Shown: positions 25,663 to 34,493, numbered from the stretch's first letter. The stretch is 64,000 bases of DNA from Empedobacter brevis_A (GCF_965118635.1 NZ_CBCPHV010000004.1:124001-188000); one strand, 5' to 3'. A program made the numbers and translations. Notes: generated by a model not told the origin, from the letters alone.

Positions 25663-26907
25663 ATGACCGAACTTCAGAAAATACAAAACCTCAAAAAACA
25701 TAAAGCAATTGCAACAGGTTTATTCATTTTGATGGCTTTTATTTACTTTTTAATGGTTTATTTCAGTCAACATTCGTCTGCTAAATGGATTGGTTATGTC
25801 GAATCATTTGCCGAAGCAGCTATGGTAGGTGCACTTGCCGATTGGTTTGCGGTTACAGCCTTGTTCAAATATCCATTAGGACTTAAAATTCCACATACAA
25901 ACCTGATTGAAAATAGTAAAAATGCAATTGGAGATAATTTAGGACAATTTGTAACTGAAAACTTTTTGACACCTTCAACCATTCGTCCATATATCGAGAA
26001 ACTAGAAGTTGTAAAATATGCAGCAGATTGGTTGAATAAGCCTGCAAATCAAGAAATGTTGCAAGAAGAATTAATTAATTTTTCGAAGAAAATAATCAAA
26101 GATTTAAATGATAAAGATGTGATTGATTTTGTAACCTTAAAAGGTGATGAAATTTTAAAACAATTTGATTTGCCTGAATTGGTTTCATCAAGTTTAGAAT
26201 ATATTTTAGAAAAAGAAAAACACGACGAAATTTTAGAAGCAATTATACCAAAAGCAAAAGAATATATCCTCGAAAGTGATTTGGTGATAAAAGATAAATT
26301 AAATGAAAAACATCCCGTTATTTCTTTTTTTGCTGGGAAAAAAATATCGAAAGGTGTTGTGGATGGCGTGGTAAGTTTTTTAGATGAGGTAGAACAAGAC
26401 AAAGAACATCCTATACGTCATAATATCGAAAATATTATTCGAGAAAATATTCAGAATATAAAAGAGTCTCCCGATTGGAAACATAGATTAGAATCGCTTC
26501 GAGATGATTTTATCACAAAAGAACGATTGAATGATTATGCTTCGGATTTGTGGTTTACAATTAAGCAAAATCTTGTAGAAAGTTTTAATGATGAAGATTC
26601 TGTCTTACAAGTTTACATTAAAAAGAATATCAAAAAACTAACAGATAATTTAAATGATAATCAAGAATTGATTGCCAAAATTAATGGTTGGGTCCGTCAT
26701 TTTATTTATCGTATGATTTTGAGAAATGTCAAAGAAGTAGAAAGTTTAATAAGTAACACGGTTGATAAATGGGAAGGAAAGGAATTGAGCGAAAAATTGG
26801 AATTAGAAGTTGGAAAAGATTTACAATTTATTCGAATTAACGGAACATTAGTCGGCGGTCTTGTAGGTTTAATTATTTATACCGTTACTCAATTGATTTT
26901 TCATTAA
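25663..26907 (+). CDS. DUF445 membrane protein
   Basis: The product is 414 residues when started at the ATG at 25663; an upstream TTG at 25624 would add 13 residues without support. A membrane helix near residues 20-38 is followed by the DUF445 hallmark WIGYVESFAEAAMVGALADWF and KIPHTNLIENSKN. Then come a long charged helical region and a C-terminal helix (LVGGLVGLIIYTVTQLIF). Such proteins form a membrane-anchored rod-like shape in the cell envelope. The function is not established. Confidence 0.85.
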   Translation: MTELQKIQNLKKHKAIATGLFILMAFIYFLMVYFSQHSSAKWIGYVESFAEAAMVGALADWFAVTALFKYPLGLKIPHTNLIENSKNAIGDNLGQFVTENFLTPSTIRPYIEKLEVVKYAADWLNKPANQEMLQEELINFSKKIIKDLNDKDVIDFVTLKGDEILKQFDLPELVSSSLEYILEKEKHDEILEAIIPKAKEYILESDLVIKDKLNEKHPVISFFAGKKISKGVVDGVVSFLDEVEQDKEHPIRHNIENIIRENIQNIKESPDWKHRLESLRDDFITKERLNDYASDLWFTIKQNLVESFNDEDSVLQVYIKKNIKKLTDNLNDNQELIAKINGWVRHFIYRMILRNVKEVESLISNTVDKWEGKELSEKLELEVGKDLQFIRINGTLVGGLVGLIIYTVTQLIFH

Positions 26908-26912
26908 AATAT

Positions 26913-26942
26913 AAAAGCTCGAGATAATTCTCGAGCTTTTTT
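26913..26942. terminator. Bidirectional terminator
   Basis: AAAAGCTCGAG and CTCGAGCTTTT pair around ATAATT between the converging DUF445 and ecotin genes. It shares the AAAAGCTCGAG frame with the hairpin at 8997. Confidence 0.85.
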
Positions 26943-26959
26943 AATTAAAACTATAAATA

Positions 26960-27430
26960 TTACTTAACTAAATTAAGTTTTTCATCTGCTTTCCAAATTC
27001 TATACTCCAATGTATAACCTTTTGGTATATAAACTACGATTGGTAATTTGCTATTGTAACGTACTTGAGTAGATGGTGCATGAACAATTTTTTCTACAGA
27101 TTTGTTATTAAGACATCCCATCAAAGTTCCTCCAACATTTCCATTTGATTCGAAATTTAAATAATCATAACCCCAACCGTCAACTGTTTTTTGTTCAAAA
27201 TTTCCATTTAAGAAGAAATTGTTACAAGAATCAACCATTGTTTTTTTACCTCCAAAGATTTCTACCATATAATTATCTTCATTTGGTAAAGTTTGTAATG
27301 TTATAATCTTTTGTTCATATCCATCCTTTGCTTTCGGATACATTGAATAATCTGTTTTACTATTCTTTTGAGCAAATGTTACCATAACTATTAATAATGT
27401 TAAAACGCTAAATACTTTTCTAAGTTTCAT
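26960..27430 (-). CDS. eco: Ecotin, serine protease inhibitor
   Basis: This 156-residue protein has a signal peptide (LTLLIVMVTFAQ) and closely follows E. coli ecotin: YPKAKDGYEQKIITLQ, VEIFGGKKTMVDSCN, TVDGWGYDYLNFES and RYNSKLPIVVYIPKGY. Two cysteines (69 and 106) can make the family disulfide. Aligning GTLMGC with the E. coli reactive loop STMMAC places Leu103 at P1. Ecotin dimers inhibit trypsin-fold proteases in the periplasm and are thought to guard against host or predator proteases. It is a single leftward gene. Confidence 0.93.
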   Translation of the reverse strand: MKLRKVFSVLTLLIVMVTFAQKNSKTDYSMYPKAKDGYEQKIITLQTLPNEDNYMVEIFGGKKTMVDSCNNFFLNGNFEQKTVDGWGYDYLNFESNGNVGGTLMGCLNNKSVEKIVHAPSTQVRYNSKLPIVVYIPKGYTLEYRIWKADEKLNLVK

Positions 27431-27510
27431 ACTAAATTGATTTTTTTGTTTTCTATTAGTAAGATGTATAAAAGATAGAAAAGGTTGTGTGATGAAGTGT
27501 TAAATATTTC

Positions 27511-27549
27511 TAAAATAAAAAAGACAATCAATTTTGATTGTCTTTTTTG
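27511..27549 (-). terminator. Terminator of tRNA-Asn (inverted copy)
   Basis: The hairpin AGACAATCAA/TTGATTGTCT follows the tRNA on the reverse strand and is copied, inverted, after the third tRNA-Asn at 34495. Confidence 0.85.
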
Positions 27550-27623
27550 CTCCTCCTCTTGGGCTCGAACCAAGGACCCTCTGATTAACAGTCAGATGCT
27601 CTAACCAACTGAGCTAAGGAGGA
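27550..27623 (-). tRNA. tRNA-Asn (GTT), copy 1
   Basis: The reverse strand folds as a cloverleaf: acceptor TCCTCCT/AGGAGGA, D stem GCTC/GAGC, anticodon stem TCTGA/TCAGA around loop CTGTTAA with anticodon GTT, and T arm CTTGG-TTCGAGC-CCAAG. The discriminator base is G and CCA is not encoded. It is identical to the two copies near 34.3 kb. Confidence 0.97.
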
Positions 27624-27781
27624 GTATCGTTATCGATATTGTGATGCAAATATAGAGCAAATTTTATTACTTCCAAATCTTAAAAGTATTTTTTTTCGTC
27701 TCGAAAGTCGCTTAAACAGACAACTGTTTGAAAATGAATTAGAAATAATTTTAAAAAAATCTAGTTTTTTTTATTTCGTAT

Positions 27782-28456
27782 TTACTTATAGTGGTAAAAT
27801 ATACCTTGTTGAGTTGCTGTCCACCATGGAGCAGTTTTATTTGCGGCTTTCAATGCATTTGCAGCCCAAGTATTACATGTGAAAAATAAACTATAATTAC
27901 CTTTAGCTTCATAGAAAGAATCGTTATCTCCATATACAGCATCTGTTTTAATTAATTTGACCTTGTTATTTTCATTTAAATCAAATGAATTTTTTATGTA
28001 ATCAACAAGTTTTTCATATTCATCGAAACTCATCACAATACGCTTACAGTCGTCTGCTTCTGTTATCTTATTATAAAATGTTGTATGTATAGCTGAGTCT
28101 CCTAACCAGAAAGCCGCATTGAAAGCAGTAGAAAATTTTAAATCTTTCCATTCAGGAGTATCTAAGTAAAACCCTTTATCTCCCCAGCCAAAAGCGATAT
28201 AATTGTATTCTTTCTTAGATTTTGTATCAGAAAATGGAACAATTGTAGACCAATCAATCACTTCTGATTTCACAGGAACAACAATGTCTGTATGCATTCC
28301 GTTGGTTAAAATATACGCCGTTATTTGATCGTTAGTTTTTTCTTTTTGTTTATTAACCGGAATTAAAGGTAATAAAACCGCAGCGAGTAAATACACCACA
28401 ATAAGTAAAACTAAAACACCTAAAGTTTTAAGTAGAATTCGAAAGATTTTTTTCAT
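27782..28456 (-). CDS. DUF2459 (TIGR02117) family protein
   Basis: This 224-residue protein has one N-terminal membrane helix (residues about 8-32) and an extracytoplasmic domain. It matches the TIGR02117 family through NGMHTDIVVPV, AFGWGDKGFYLDTPEW, the Asp/His segment near DSAIHTTFY and the C-terminal FFTCNTWAANALKAA. The Cys/His pair suggests a papain-like hydrolase fold, though no activity is established. It follows rng downstream of a hairpin. Confidence 0.8.
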   Translation of the reverse strand: MKKIFRILLKTLGVLVLLIVVYLLAAVLLPLIPVNKQKEKTNDQITAYILTNGMHTDIVVPVKSEVIDWSTIVPFSDTKSKKEYNYIAFGWGDKGFYLDTPEWKDLKFSTAFNAAFWLGDSAIHTTFYNKITEADDCKRIVMSFDEYEKLVDYIKNSFDLNENNKVKLIKTDAVYGDNDSFYEAKGNYSLFFTCNTWAANALKAANKTAPWWTATQQGIFYHYK

Positions 28457-28483
28457 AGAATTTTTTGGTTGAATAACGAATAT

Positions 28484-28518
28484 AAAAAAAACCAGCTTAA
28501 GTAAGCTGGTTTTTTTTT
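28484..28518 (-). terminator. Terminator after rng
   Basis: ACCAGCTTA and TAAGCTGGT form the stem with a 2-base spacer and A/T runs. The rng stop codon at 28517-28519 is embedded in the edge of the T run. Confidence 0.85.
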
Positions 28519-30091
28519 AATTTGATTCGTTGTAAAGTGTATTATGATCTTTATCCAAGAAGTTAAATTGTAAGTATTTGTACGCATCTCTTGGTACAAT
28601 CTTAATCCACTTTTTATGCTTAAAAAACCATTTCATCTGAATGCTTGGCAATCCATGTTGTAAGTAAGCAGCTACGAAAGGATGCACATGTAACGACATT
28701 TTTCGTAAATCCTTATCTTTTCTATCAAGGATATTCAAGAGCACTTGTTCAATTTTATCAATTGTAACGATAGGTGCTTCAACTTCATTCGATTCTTGGT
28801 TCGGATTTTCTTCAGTTGTAACGAAATTCACCTCTGGGCGAACACGTTGTCTTGTAATCTGAATTAATCCAAATTTACTTGGTGGCAAAATCTTATGTTT
28901 TGCTTTGTCTTTCGCCATTTCAGCTCTCAGATGTTCGAACAATTCTTTCTTATGTTCTACATCCGTCATGTCAATAAAATCGACCACAACTATTCCTCCC
29001 ATATCACGTAATCGCAACTGACGTGCAATTTCAGAAGCAGCAATTTTGTTTACGGCAAAAGCTGAATCTTCTTGATTTTTAGAATTTCGAGAAATATTCC
29101 CAGAATTCACATCAATTACGTGTAACGCTTCTGTGTGTTCAATCACAAGATATGCACCTTTAGATTGTGGAATAGTTACCGTTTTACCAAAAGCTTGTTT
29201 AATTTGTCTTTCAACATTAAACTTTTCGAAAATTGGAACAAATGGATCGTCATATTCTTTTACCAAATTAATTTTATCTGGTGCTATAACTTCCAAATAT
29301 TCACGCATTTCGTCTGCTAATTCGCTATCATCAACAGAAATTTTAACGAAATCATCATTAAAATTATCTCTTAAAATAGAAGAAGCTCTATCCATTTCAC
29401 TAAGGATTTTAGCTGGAGCTTTCTTTTTTTGGAGATTTTTGAAGACTTGAGTCCATTTGTTTAACAAATAAGCCAAATCTGCTTGTAATTCTTCTGCGTT
29501 TTTTTCTTCCGCAACTGTTCTGATAATAACTCCAAAGCCTTCTGGTGTTAATCCTTCTAAAATTTTGATTAAACGATCGCGTTCAGGTTTTTGTTTGATT
29601 TTTTGTGAAATCGAAACACGTTCCGAAAACGGAACTAAAACTAAATATCGACCAGCAATTGAAATTTCAGAAGTAATTCTTGGACCTTTCGTATGAATTG
29701 GTTCTTTTGTAATTTGAACCAAAACAGAATCACCAGGAGCAAAGATTTCAGTAATCTGTCCATCTTTGTCAATTGGTTTTTCCATACGGAAGTTTTTCAA
29801 CTTTTCGGTTTTGTACGTATGATTTGCTACAATTTTGTTGTAAACATTAGACGAACGTACTTGTGGACCTAAGTCATGATAATGTAAAAATGCATCTTTA
29901 GAATAACCAATATCAACAAAGGTTGCATTTAAACTAGGAGCTAATTTTTTGATTTTTCCCAAGTAAATGTCGCCAACTGCAAAGCCATCATTTGCAGTAT
30001 CTTGATGAAATTCCATCAAGCGACCTTCATCTAAAACTGCGATGCGTACTTGATCAGCTAAGGCTGAAATCACTAATTCTTTACTCATCAA
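28517..30091 (-). CDS. rng: Ribonuclease G/E family endonuclease
   Basis: This 524-residue protein belongs to the RNase E/G family that processes rRNA and degrades mRNA. It has the S1 domain at about residues 35-135 (GDIYLGKIKKLAPSLNATFVDIGY). The catalytic core has DVNSGN and DFIDM, where conserved acidic residues bind Mg2+. It lacks the long disordered tail of E. coli RNase E, so it is RNase G-like. In Bacteroidota it commonly sits downstream of the HU gene, as here. Confidence 0.94.
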   Translation of the reverse strand: MMSKELVISALADQVRIAVLDEGRLMEFHQDTANDGFAVGDIYLGKIKKLAPSLNATFVDIGYSKDAFLHYHDLGPQVRSSNVYNKIVANHTYKTEKLKNFRMEKPIDKDGQITEIFAPGDSVLVQITKEPIHTKGPRITSEISIAGRYLVLVPFSERVSISQKIKQKPERDRLIKILEGLTPEGFGVIIRTVAEEKNAEELQADLAYLLNKWTQVFKNLQKKKAPAKILSEMDRASSILRDNFNDDFVKISVDDSELADEMREYLEVIAPDKINLVKEYDDPFVPIFEKFNVERQIKQAFGKTVTIPQSKGAYLVIEHTEALHVIDVNSGNISRNSKNQEDSAFAVNKIAASEIARQLRLRDMGGIVVVDFIDMTDVEHKKELFEHLRAEMAKDKAKHKILPPSKFGLIQITRQRVRPEVNFVTTEENPNQESNEVEAPIVTIDKIEQVLLNILDRKDKDLRKMSLHVHPFVAAYLQHGLPSIQMKWFFKHKKWIKIVPRDAYKYLQFNFLDKDHNTLYNESN

Positions 30092-30114
30092 AAAATTATG
30101 TTTTTAAAAATGAT

Positions 30115-30152
30115 AAAAGCACTTTCCAAAATTTCCATTGAAAAGTGCTATC
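30115..30152 (-). terminator. Probable hairpin terminator after the HU/COX24 transcript
   Basis: AGCACTTT and AAAGTGCT pair 18 bases apart, and on the reverse strand the stem leads into TTTTATCATTT. The long loop lowers my confidence. Confidence 0.5.
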
Positions 30153-30191
30153 TTGTAAAAAGAATAAAATATATTAATAGTTAACTATTAA

Positions 30192-30284
30192 TTATTTTTT
30201 CTTTTTGTGTCTGTTAAGACGACGACGTTTTTTGCGTTTGTGTGTCGCTACCTTATGTCTTTTACGTTTTTTTCCGCTTGGCAT
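30192..30284 (-). CDS. AURKAIP1/COX24-domain small basic protein (ribosome-associated)
   Basis: This 30-residue frame begins MPSGKKRKRHK. Of its 30 residues, 20 are Lys, Arg or His, and there are no acidic residues. It matches the very short AURKAIP1/COX24-domain proteins of Bacteroidota, related to mitochondrial ribosomal protein mS38, so a small-subunit ribosomal role is likely. The ATG and TAA are exact. It is missed by most gene finders because of its size. It sits between the HU gene and rng on the same strand and is probably cotranscribed with HU. Confidence 0.85.
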   Translation of the reverse strand: MPSGKKRKRHKVATHKRKKRRRLNRHKKKK

Positions 30285-30302
30285 GATACAATTATTTTAT
30301 TG

Positions 30303-30599
30303 TTATTTGATTACGTTTGCTTCGCTAGTCTTTACATCTTCGATGAAAGTTTTAGCTGGTTTGAATGTAGGAACGTTGTGAGCTGGGATAATGATAGAAG
30401 TTCCTTTTGTAATGTTTCTACCAGTTTTTTCAGCTCTAGTTTTAATAGTAAAAGATCCAAATCCTCTTAAGTATACATTTTCTCCTTCTACTAATGACTT
30501 AATCACCTCCTCCATAAACGATTCTACCACTCTTTGAGTATCGCTCTTTTCAAGTCCTAATTTACCTGAAATGTTATTTACTATTTCTGCCTTTGTCAT
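30303..30599 (-). CDS. HU-family DNA-binding protein
   Basis: This 98-residue protein starts at the ATG at 30599 (MTKAEIV), which gives the family N-terminus; a purine-rich AAGAGGAA sits upstream. The helical dimerisation part is followed by the arm and the signature LRGFGSFTIKTRAEKTGRN, where HU and IHF wrap DNA. The C-terminal ten residues extend past the standard 90. HU compacts the nucleoid and bends DNA. Confidence 0.93.
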   Translation of the reverse strand: MTKAEIVNNISGKLGLEKSDTQRVVESFMEEVIKSLVEGENVYLRGFGSFTIKTRAEKTGRNITKGTSIIIPAHNVPTFKPAKTFIEDVKTSEANVIK

Positions 30600-30635
30600 A
30601 ATTCCTCTTATTATTCTTAAATTTGAAAGCGGGTG

Positions 30636-30643
30636 CAAATATA
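30636..30643 (-). promoter_or_regulatory. TAnnTTTG -7 promoter element for HU
   Basis: On the reverse strand this reads TATATTTG, about 36 bases before the HU ATG. It overlaps the region upstream of mutY, so the two genes are divergent. Confidence 0.55.
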
Positions 30644-30682
30644 ACGATTGTATCTCAACAAAAAAACATTTTAATAGTTTTT

Positions 30683-31723
30683 ATGAACTTCAACTATCTG
30701 ATTTTGTCATATTTTGACGAAAATAAACGAGATTTACCTTGGCGTCATACAAAAGACCCATTTCATATTTGGTTGTCAGAAATTATTCTCCAACAAACAA
30801 GGGTTGACCAAGGTATGAAATTTTACAATAATTTCATACAAGAATTTGACACTATTTTCGATTTAGCAAATTCTGATGAGCAAAAAGTGCTAAAACTCTG
30901 GCAAGGATTGGGTTATTATTCCCGTGCCAGAAATTTACACTTCACTGCAAAAACAATTAGTGAAGAGTTAAATGGAATATTTCCAAATAATTTTAAGGAT
31001 CTTAAAAAACTGAAAGGAGTTGGAGATTATACAGCGGCCGCAATCGCATCTATTGTGTATAATGAAGCTGTTCCAGCTGTTGACGGTAACATGTTTCGAG
31101 TTTTTGCGCGCTACTTTAATATTACAGATGATATAAGTTCTCCAAAAACAAAGAAAATATTTTGGGATTTGGGAATTGAAGTTATTGATAAAAATCGTCC
31201 AGGTGATTTTAATCAGGCGGTAATGGATTTGGGAGCGACTATTTGCACACCAAAACAACCAAAATGTGAAATTTGTCCACTAAACGAATCATGTGAAGCG
31301 CTCAGATTAAATAAGGTAAATGAATTGCCTGTTAAATTGAAAAAAACAAAAGTTTCGAATCGTTTTTTACATTTTATCGTAATCGAAAATGAAGATAAAA
31401 TTGCCTTATCAAAACGAATAGGAAATGACGTTTGGAAAAATTTATACACCTTTCCTAAAATTGAAACCGAAACAGATTTATTAGATAAAGGTTGGGTTTT
31501 GGATCAAAATTTTGAAAATAATCTAACTTTCATCAATGAAGAGAAACATATTCTTTCGCATCAAAATTTATTTATAAAATATTGGAAATTAAATGTATCT
31601 TTAAAAGATATAACAACTTTGAAAGCTGAAAATGATTTTGAAATGATTGCTTTAAATGATCTCGAACATTATCCGCTTCCAAAACCAATAGAAAAATTTA
31701 TAAATAAATATTATTTGGATTAA
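30683..31723 (+). CDS. mutY: A/G-specific adenine glycosylase
   Basis: This 346-residue base-excision enzyme removes adenine paired with 8-oxoguanine. The helix-hairpin-helix GVGDYTAAAI and catalytic Asp lie near residues 112-135. The 4Fe-4S cluster ligands follow the pattern CTPKQPKCEICPLNESC near residues 190-206. A NUDIX-like C-terminal domain reads 8-oxoG. The ATG at 30683 matches the family start; an in-frame TTG upstream at 30623 is rejected. ssb follows after 37 bases. Confidence 0.94.
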   Translation: MNFNYLILSYFDENKRDLPWRHTKDPFHIWLSEIILQQTRVDQGMKFYNNFIQEFDTIFDLANSDEQKVLKLWQGLGYYSRARNLHFTAKTISEELNGIFPNNFKDLKKLKGVGDYTAAAIASIVYNEAVPAVDGNMFRVFARYFNITDDISSPKTKKIFWDLGIEVIDKNRPGDFNQAVMDLGATICTPKQPKCEICPLNESCEALRLNKVNELPVKLKKTKVSNRFLHFIVIENEDKIALSKRIGNDVWKNLYTFPKIETETDLLDKGWVLDQNFENNLTFINEEKHILSHQNLFIKYWKLNVSLKDITTLKAENDFEMIALNDLEHYPLPKPIEKFINKYYLD

Positions 31724-31728
31724 CTTTG
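31721..31728 (+). promoter_or_regulatory. TAnnTTTG -7 element within the mutY stop
   Basis: TAACTTTG begins with the mutY TAA stop codon and lies 32 bases before the ssb ATG, so ssb has its own promoter. Confidence 0.55.
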
Positions 31729-31760
31729 TAAGTAACAAGCCACTAAAACCTATTGCAGCT

Positions 31761-32213
31761 ATGAATGGAACAACGAATAAAGTACTTTTGATTGGAAATT
31801 TAGGAGACGACATAAAATTGCATCATTTTGATGAACAAAATTGTATTGGACGTTTTCCAATTGCGACGACAGAATCTTATATCTCGAGAACTGGAGAACG
31901 AATTACAGAAACAGAATGGCACAATATTGTAACACGCAATAAGCTTGCTGAATTATGCGATCGTTATCTAAAAAAAGGAGATAAAGTTTTTGTAGAAGGT
32001 CGTATCAAAACACGTAAATGGGATGATAACGGGCAAACTCGTTATACCACAGAAATTGTTGCAAATTCTATTGAATTTTTGACACCAAAAGTTGATAATG
32101 AACAACGTCAAGCTATACAAAATGATCAAAACAAAGTTCAACAAAATCAGCCAAATACAACAGTCGTAGAACCACCTTTTATTGATGAAGGAGAAGACGA
32201 TTTGCCTTTTTAG
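31761..32213 (+). CDS. ssb: Single-stranded DNA-binding protein
   Basis: This 150-residue protein has an OB fold (NKVLLIGNLGDDIKL, TEWHNIVTRNKLAELC, GDKVFVEGRIKTRKW). A Gln/Asn-rich linker follows and the acidic tip DDLPF, which docks partner proteins. Standard replication and repair role in the cytoplasm. It lies 15 bases before the gldD reading frame. Confidence 0.96.
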   Translation: MNGTTNKVLLIGNLGDDIKLHHFDEQNCIGRFPIATTESYISRTGERITETEWHNIVTRNKLAELCDRYLKKGDKVFVEGRIKTRKWDDNGQTRYTTEIVANSIEFLTPKVDNEQRQAIQNDQNKVQQNQPNTTVVEPPFIDEGEDDLPF

Positions 32214-32264
32214 AAATTAAAAAATTAAATGAATTTTACAAAAATTAACGTTTTACGTTATACA

Positions 32265-32837
32265 ATGAATTTTAAAACTATAATAGCATTATGTAGTAGT
32301 GCTATTTTTTTTGTGTCGTGTAATAAAAGCGAGGAAATAGCAAAACCATTAGGACAAGTTCGTCTTGAATATCCGCAACAAACTTATCTTACATTTAAAG
32401 AAAATGTACCTTATACTTTTCAATATTCAAACTTTGGAAAAATAGTAACAGGAAAGAAAGCAAATGCTTTCAATATTTATTATCCAAAAATGAAAGCGAC
32501 AATTTATCTGACATATTTTCCGGTTCTGTCACAACAAGATTTAATTGTGCAGATTAAAGAAAGTGAACGTTTTGTGCAAGAACAGACAGTTAAAGCGAGC
32601 TTTATTTCACCACAAGAATTTTCTTTTCCTAAAAAAAAGGTTTTTGGTACTATGTATGAATTAGGAGGAGAGTCAGCAATTAATATTCAGTTCCATGCAA
32701 CGGATAGTGTAAAGAATTTTTTGTCAGGTTCGGTTTACTTTAAAACTCAGCCAAAACCTGATTCTTTAGCTCCAGCAATTGATTACATTAAAAAAGATGT
32801 AAAAAAATTGTTAGAAACCTTAGAATGGAAAAAATAA
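32265..32837 (+). CDS. gldD: Gliding motility lipoprotein GldD
   Basis: This protein of about 190 residues has a lipoprotein signal with lipobox FFVSC. The mature part carries the GldD segment GQVRLEYPQQTY and the DSLAPAIDYIKKDVKKLLETLEW C-terminus. The ATG at 32265 gives the best signal peptide; an in-frame ATG at 32229 would add 12 residues. GldD is an envelope lipoprotein needed for gliding and for the type IX secretion system in Flavobacterium. Its usual neighbour gldE is not present here. Confidence 0.85.
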   Translation: MNFKTIIALCSSAIFFVSCNKSEEIAKPLGQVRLEYPQQTYLTFKENVPYTFQYSNFGKIVTGKKANAFNIYYPKMKATIYLTYFPVLSQQDLIVQIKESERFVQEQTVKASFISPQEFSFPKKKVFGTMYELGGESAINIQFHATDSVKNFLSGSVYFKTQPKPDSLAPAIDYIKKDVKKLLETLEWKK

Positions 32838-32861
32838 ACAAGCTTGATAAATAAATTCGAT

Positions 32862-32869
32862 TAATTTTG
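32862..32869 (+). promoter_or_regulatory. TAnnTTTG -7 promoter element for rseP
   Basis: TAATTTTG lies 43 bases before the rseP ATG. Confidence 0.5.
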
Positions 32870-32912
32870 TAATCGTTTAAAAAAATTAGAACATAAATAA
32901 ATTTAAAACAAT

Positions 32913-34223
32913 ATGTTAATACAAATAGCTACCTTAATGCTTAGTTTGATGCTTTTAGTAATGCTTCATGAGCTAGGACATTATGTAACAGCGCGATGGT
33001 TTGGTGTTCGTGTAGAACGCTTCTTTTGTTTTTTCGATGTGAAATTTGCAATTTGGAAAAAGAAAATTGGTGATACAGTTTATGGTATCGGTTGGTTACC
33101 TCTTGGAGGTTACGTAAAACTTTCAGGAATGATTGACGAAAGTATGGACTTGGAACAAATGAAACAAGAACCAAAACCATGGGAATTTCGTGTAAAACCA
33201 GCTTGGCAAAGATTAATTATTATGTTAGGTGGTATTATTGTGAATATCATTTTAGCTATGATTATTTATACAGTTTTGTTCATTTCTCAAGGAAAAACTT
33301 TTGTAGATGTAAACAAAATTCAATACGGAATTGAAACAGATGCAAATCAAGTTAAATTAGGCTTACAAAAAGGCGATCTTCCTATAGGTGTTAATGGCGT
33401 TAAATATCAATCATTAAACGAGATTAATAAAGAAGCCTTATTAGGAGGGCAGACATTAGATGTAAAACGCGATGGAAAAGAAGTTGCATTACCAATTACA
33501 GAAGATTTCAGAACAGAAATTCTAAATGCAAAAGGATATTTCTTTGTTTTACAAATGCCAACAGTTGTTGATTCTGTATTGAATAATAGTGCAGCACAAA
33601 AAGCAGGATTATTAAAAGGTGATAAAGTGATTGCTGTAGATGGATTTACAACGCCATTATTTTCAGATTTAACAAAGAAATTAAAAGAATATAAAGGGAA
33701 AACCACATCTTTGAGTGTTGAAAGAAAAGGTGAACCAGTTGAATTAATGGTGAATGTAGGAAAAGATGGAAGTATTGGTTTCTTTAGATCAACTGCATAC
33801 TTAGATTCTTTAATTTCTAAAGAAGATTATACAATCGGAGAAGGAATTGCAAAAGGAATAGTAGAACCATTTGAAGCAATTGCAACGCAAGTTCGTGGTA
33901 TTGGGACTTTATTCCAAGTAAAAGATGTTCGTAAACAAGTTGCTGGTCCAATTGGAATGGTAAAACAAATGCCAACAGAATGGAACTGGTTATTTTTCTG
34001 GTCATTTACAGCAATGATTTCTGCTTGGTTAGCATTTATTAACTTATTACCAATTCCTGGTTTAGATGGTGGACATGCTGTTTTTGCGATCTATGAAATG
34101 GTAACAGGAAAAAAACCTAGTGAAAAAGTTTTAGAAAAAGCACAAATGGTTGGAGTCGTAATTATCTTAGGATTAATGGCATTCATCTTCGGAAACGATA
34201 TTGTGAACATGATTTTTAAATAA
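32913..34223 (+). CDS. rseP: Site-2 intramembrane metalloprotease RseP
   Basis: This 436-residue integral membrane protease cleaves membrane-embedded regulators. The zinc site HELGH is at residues 19-23 in the first helix. PDZ regions lie in the middle (GLLKGDKVIAVDGF). The second catalytic motif NLLPIPGLDGGH is in the last third, followed by C-terminal helices. It is preceded by a separate promoter and followed by tRNA-Asn. Confidence 0.95.
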   Translation: MLIQIATLMLSLMLLVMLHELGHYVTARWFGVRVERFFCFFDVKFAIWKKKIGDTVYGIGWLPLGGYVKLSGMIDESMDLEQMKQEPKPWEFRVKPAWQRLIIMLGGIIVNIILAMIIYTVLFISQGKTFVDVNKIQYGIETDANQVKLGLQKGDLPIGVNGVKYQSLNEINKEALLGGQTLDVKRDGKEVALPITEDFRTEILNAKGYFFVLQMPTVVDSVLNNSAAQKAGLLKGDKVIAVDGFTTPLFSDLTKKLKEYKGKTTSLSVERKGEPVELMVNVGKDGSIGFFRSTAYLDSLISKEDYTIGEGIAKGIVEPFEAIATQVRGIGTLFQVKDVRKQVAGPIGMVKQMPTEWNWLFFWSFTAMISAWLAFINLLPIPGLDGGHAVFAIYEMVTGKKPSEKVLEKAQMVGVVIILGLMAFIFGNDIVNMIFK

Positions 34224-34260
34224 AATTTAAAATATTTTTTGTGGGTGAAAAAAATACTTC

Positions 34261-34268
34261 TATATTTG
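34261..34268 (+). promoter_or_regulatory. TAnnTTTG -7 promoter element for tRNA-Asn copies
   Basis: TATATTTG ends 20 bases before the tRNA start at 34289. Confidence 0.6.
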
Positions 34269-34288
34269 CACCCACAATTAAGCAACAT

Positions 34289-34362
34289 TCCTCCTTAGCT
34301 CAGTTGGTTAGAGCATCTGACTGTTAATCAGAGGGTCCTTGGTTCGAGCCCAAGAGGAGGAG
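34289..34362 (+). tRNA. tRNA-Asn (GTT), copy 2
   Basis: The cloverleaf and anticodon GTT are the same as in copy 1, base for base over 74 nucleotides. CCA is not encoded. It is 57 bases before copy 3 and shares its promoter. Confidence 0.97.
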
Positions 34363-34419
34363 CTTTTTTAGTAAAAAGTCAAACAAAGACTTAAAAATAA
34401 AATTTTAAAATATCGGATT

Positions 34420-34493
34420 TCCTCCTTAGCTCAGTTGGTTAGAGCATCTGACTGTTAATCAGAGGGTCCTTGGTTCGAGCCCAAGAGGAGGAG
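34420..34493 (+). tRNA. tRNA-Asn (GTT), copy 3
   Basis: Identical to copies 1 and 2. It is followed by a terminator hairpin that matches, in inverted orientation, the one after copy 1. Confidence 0.97.
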
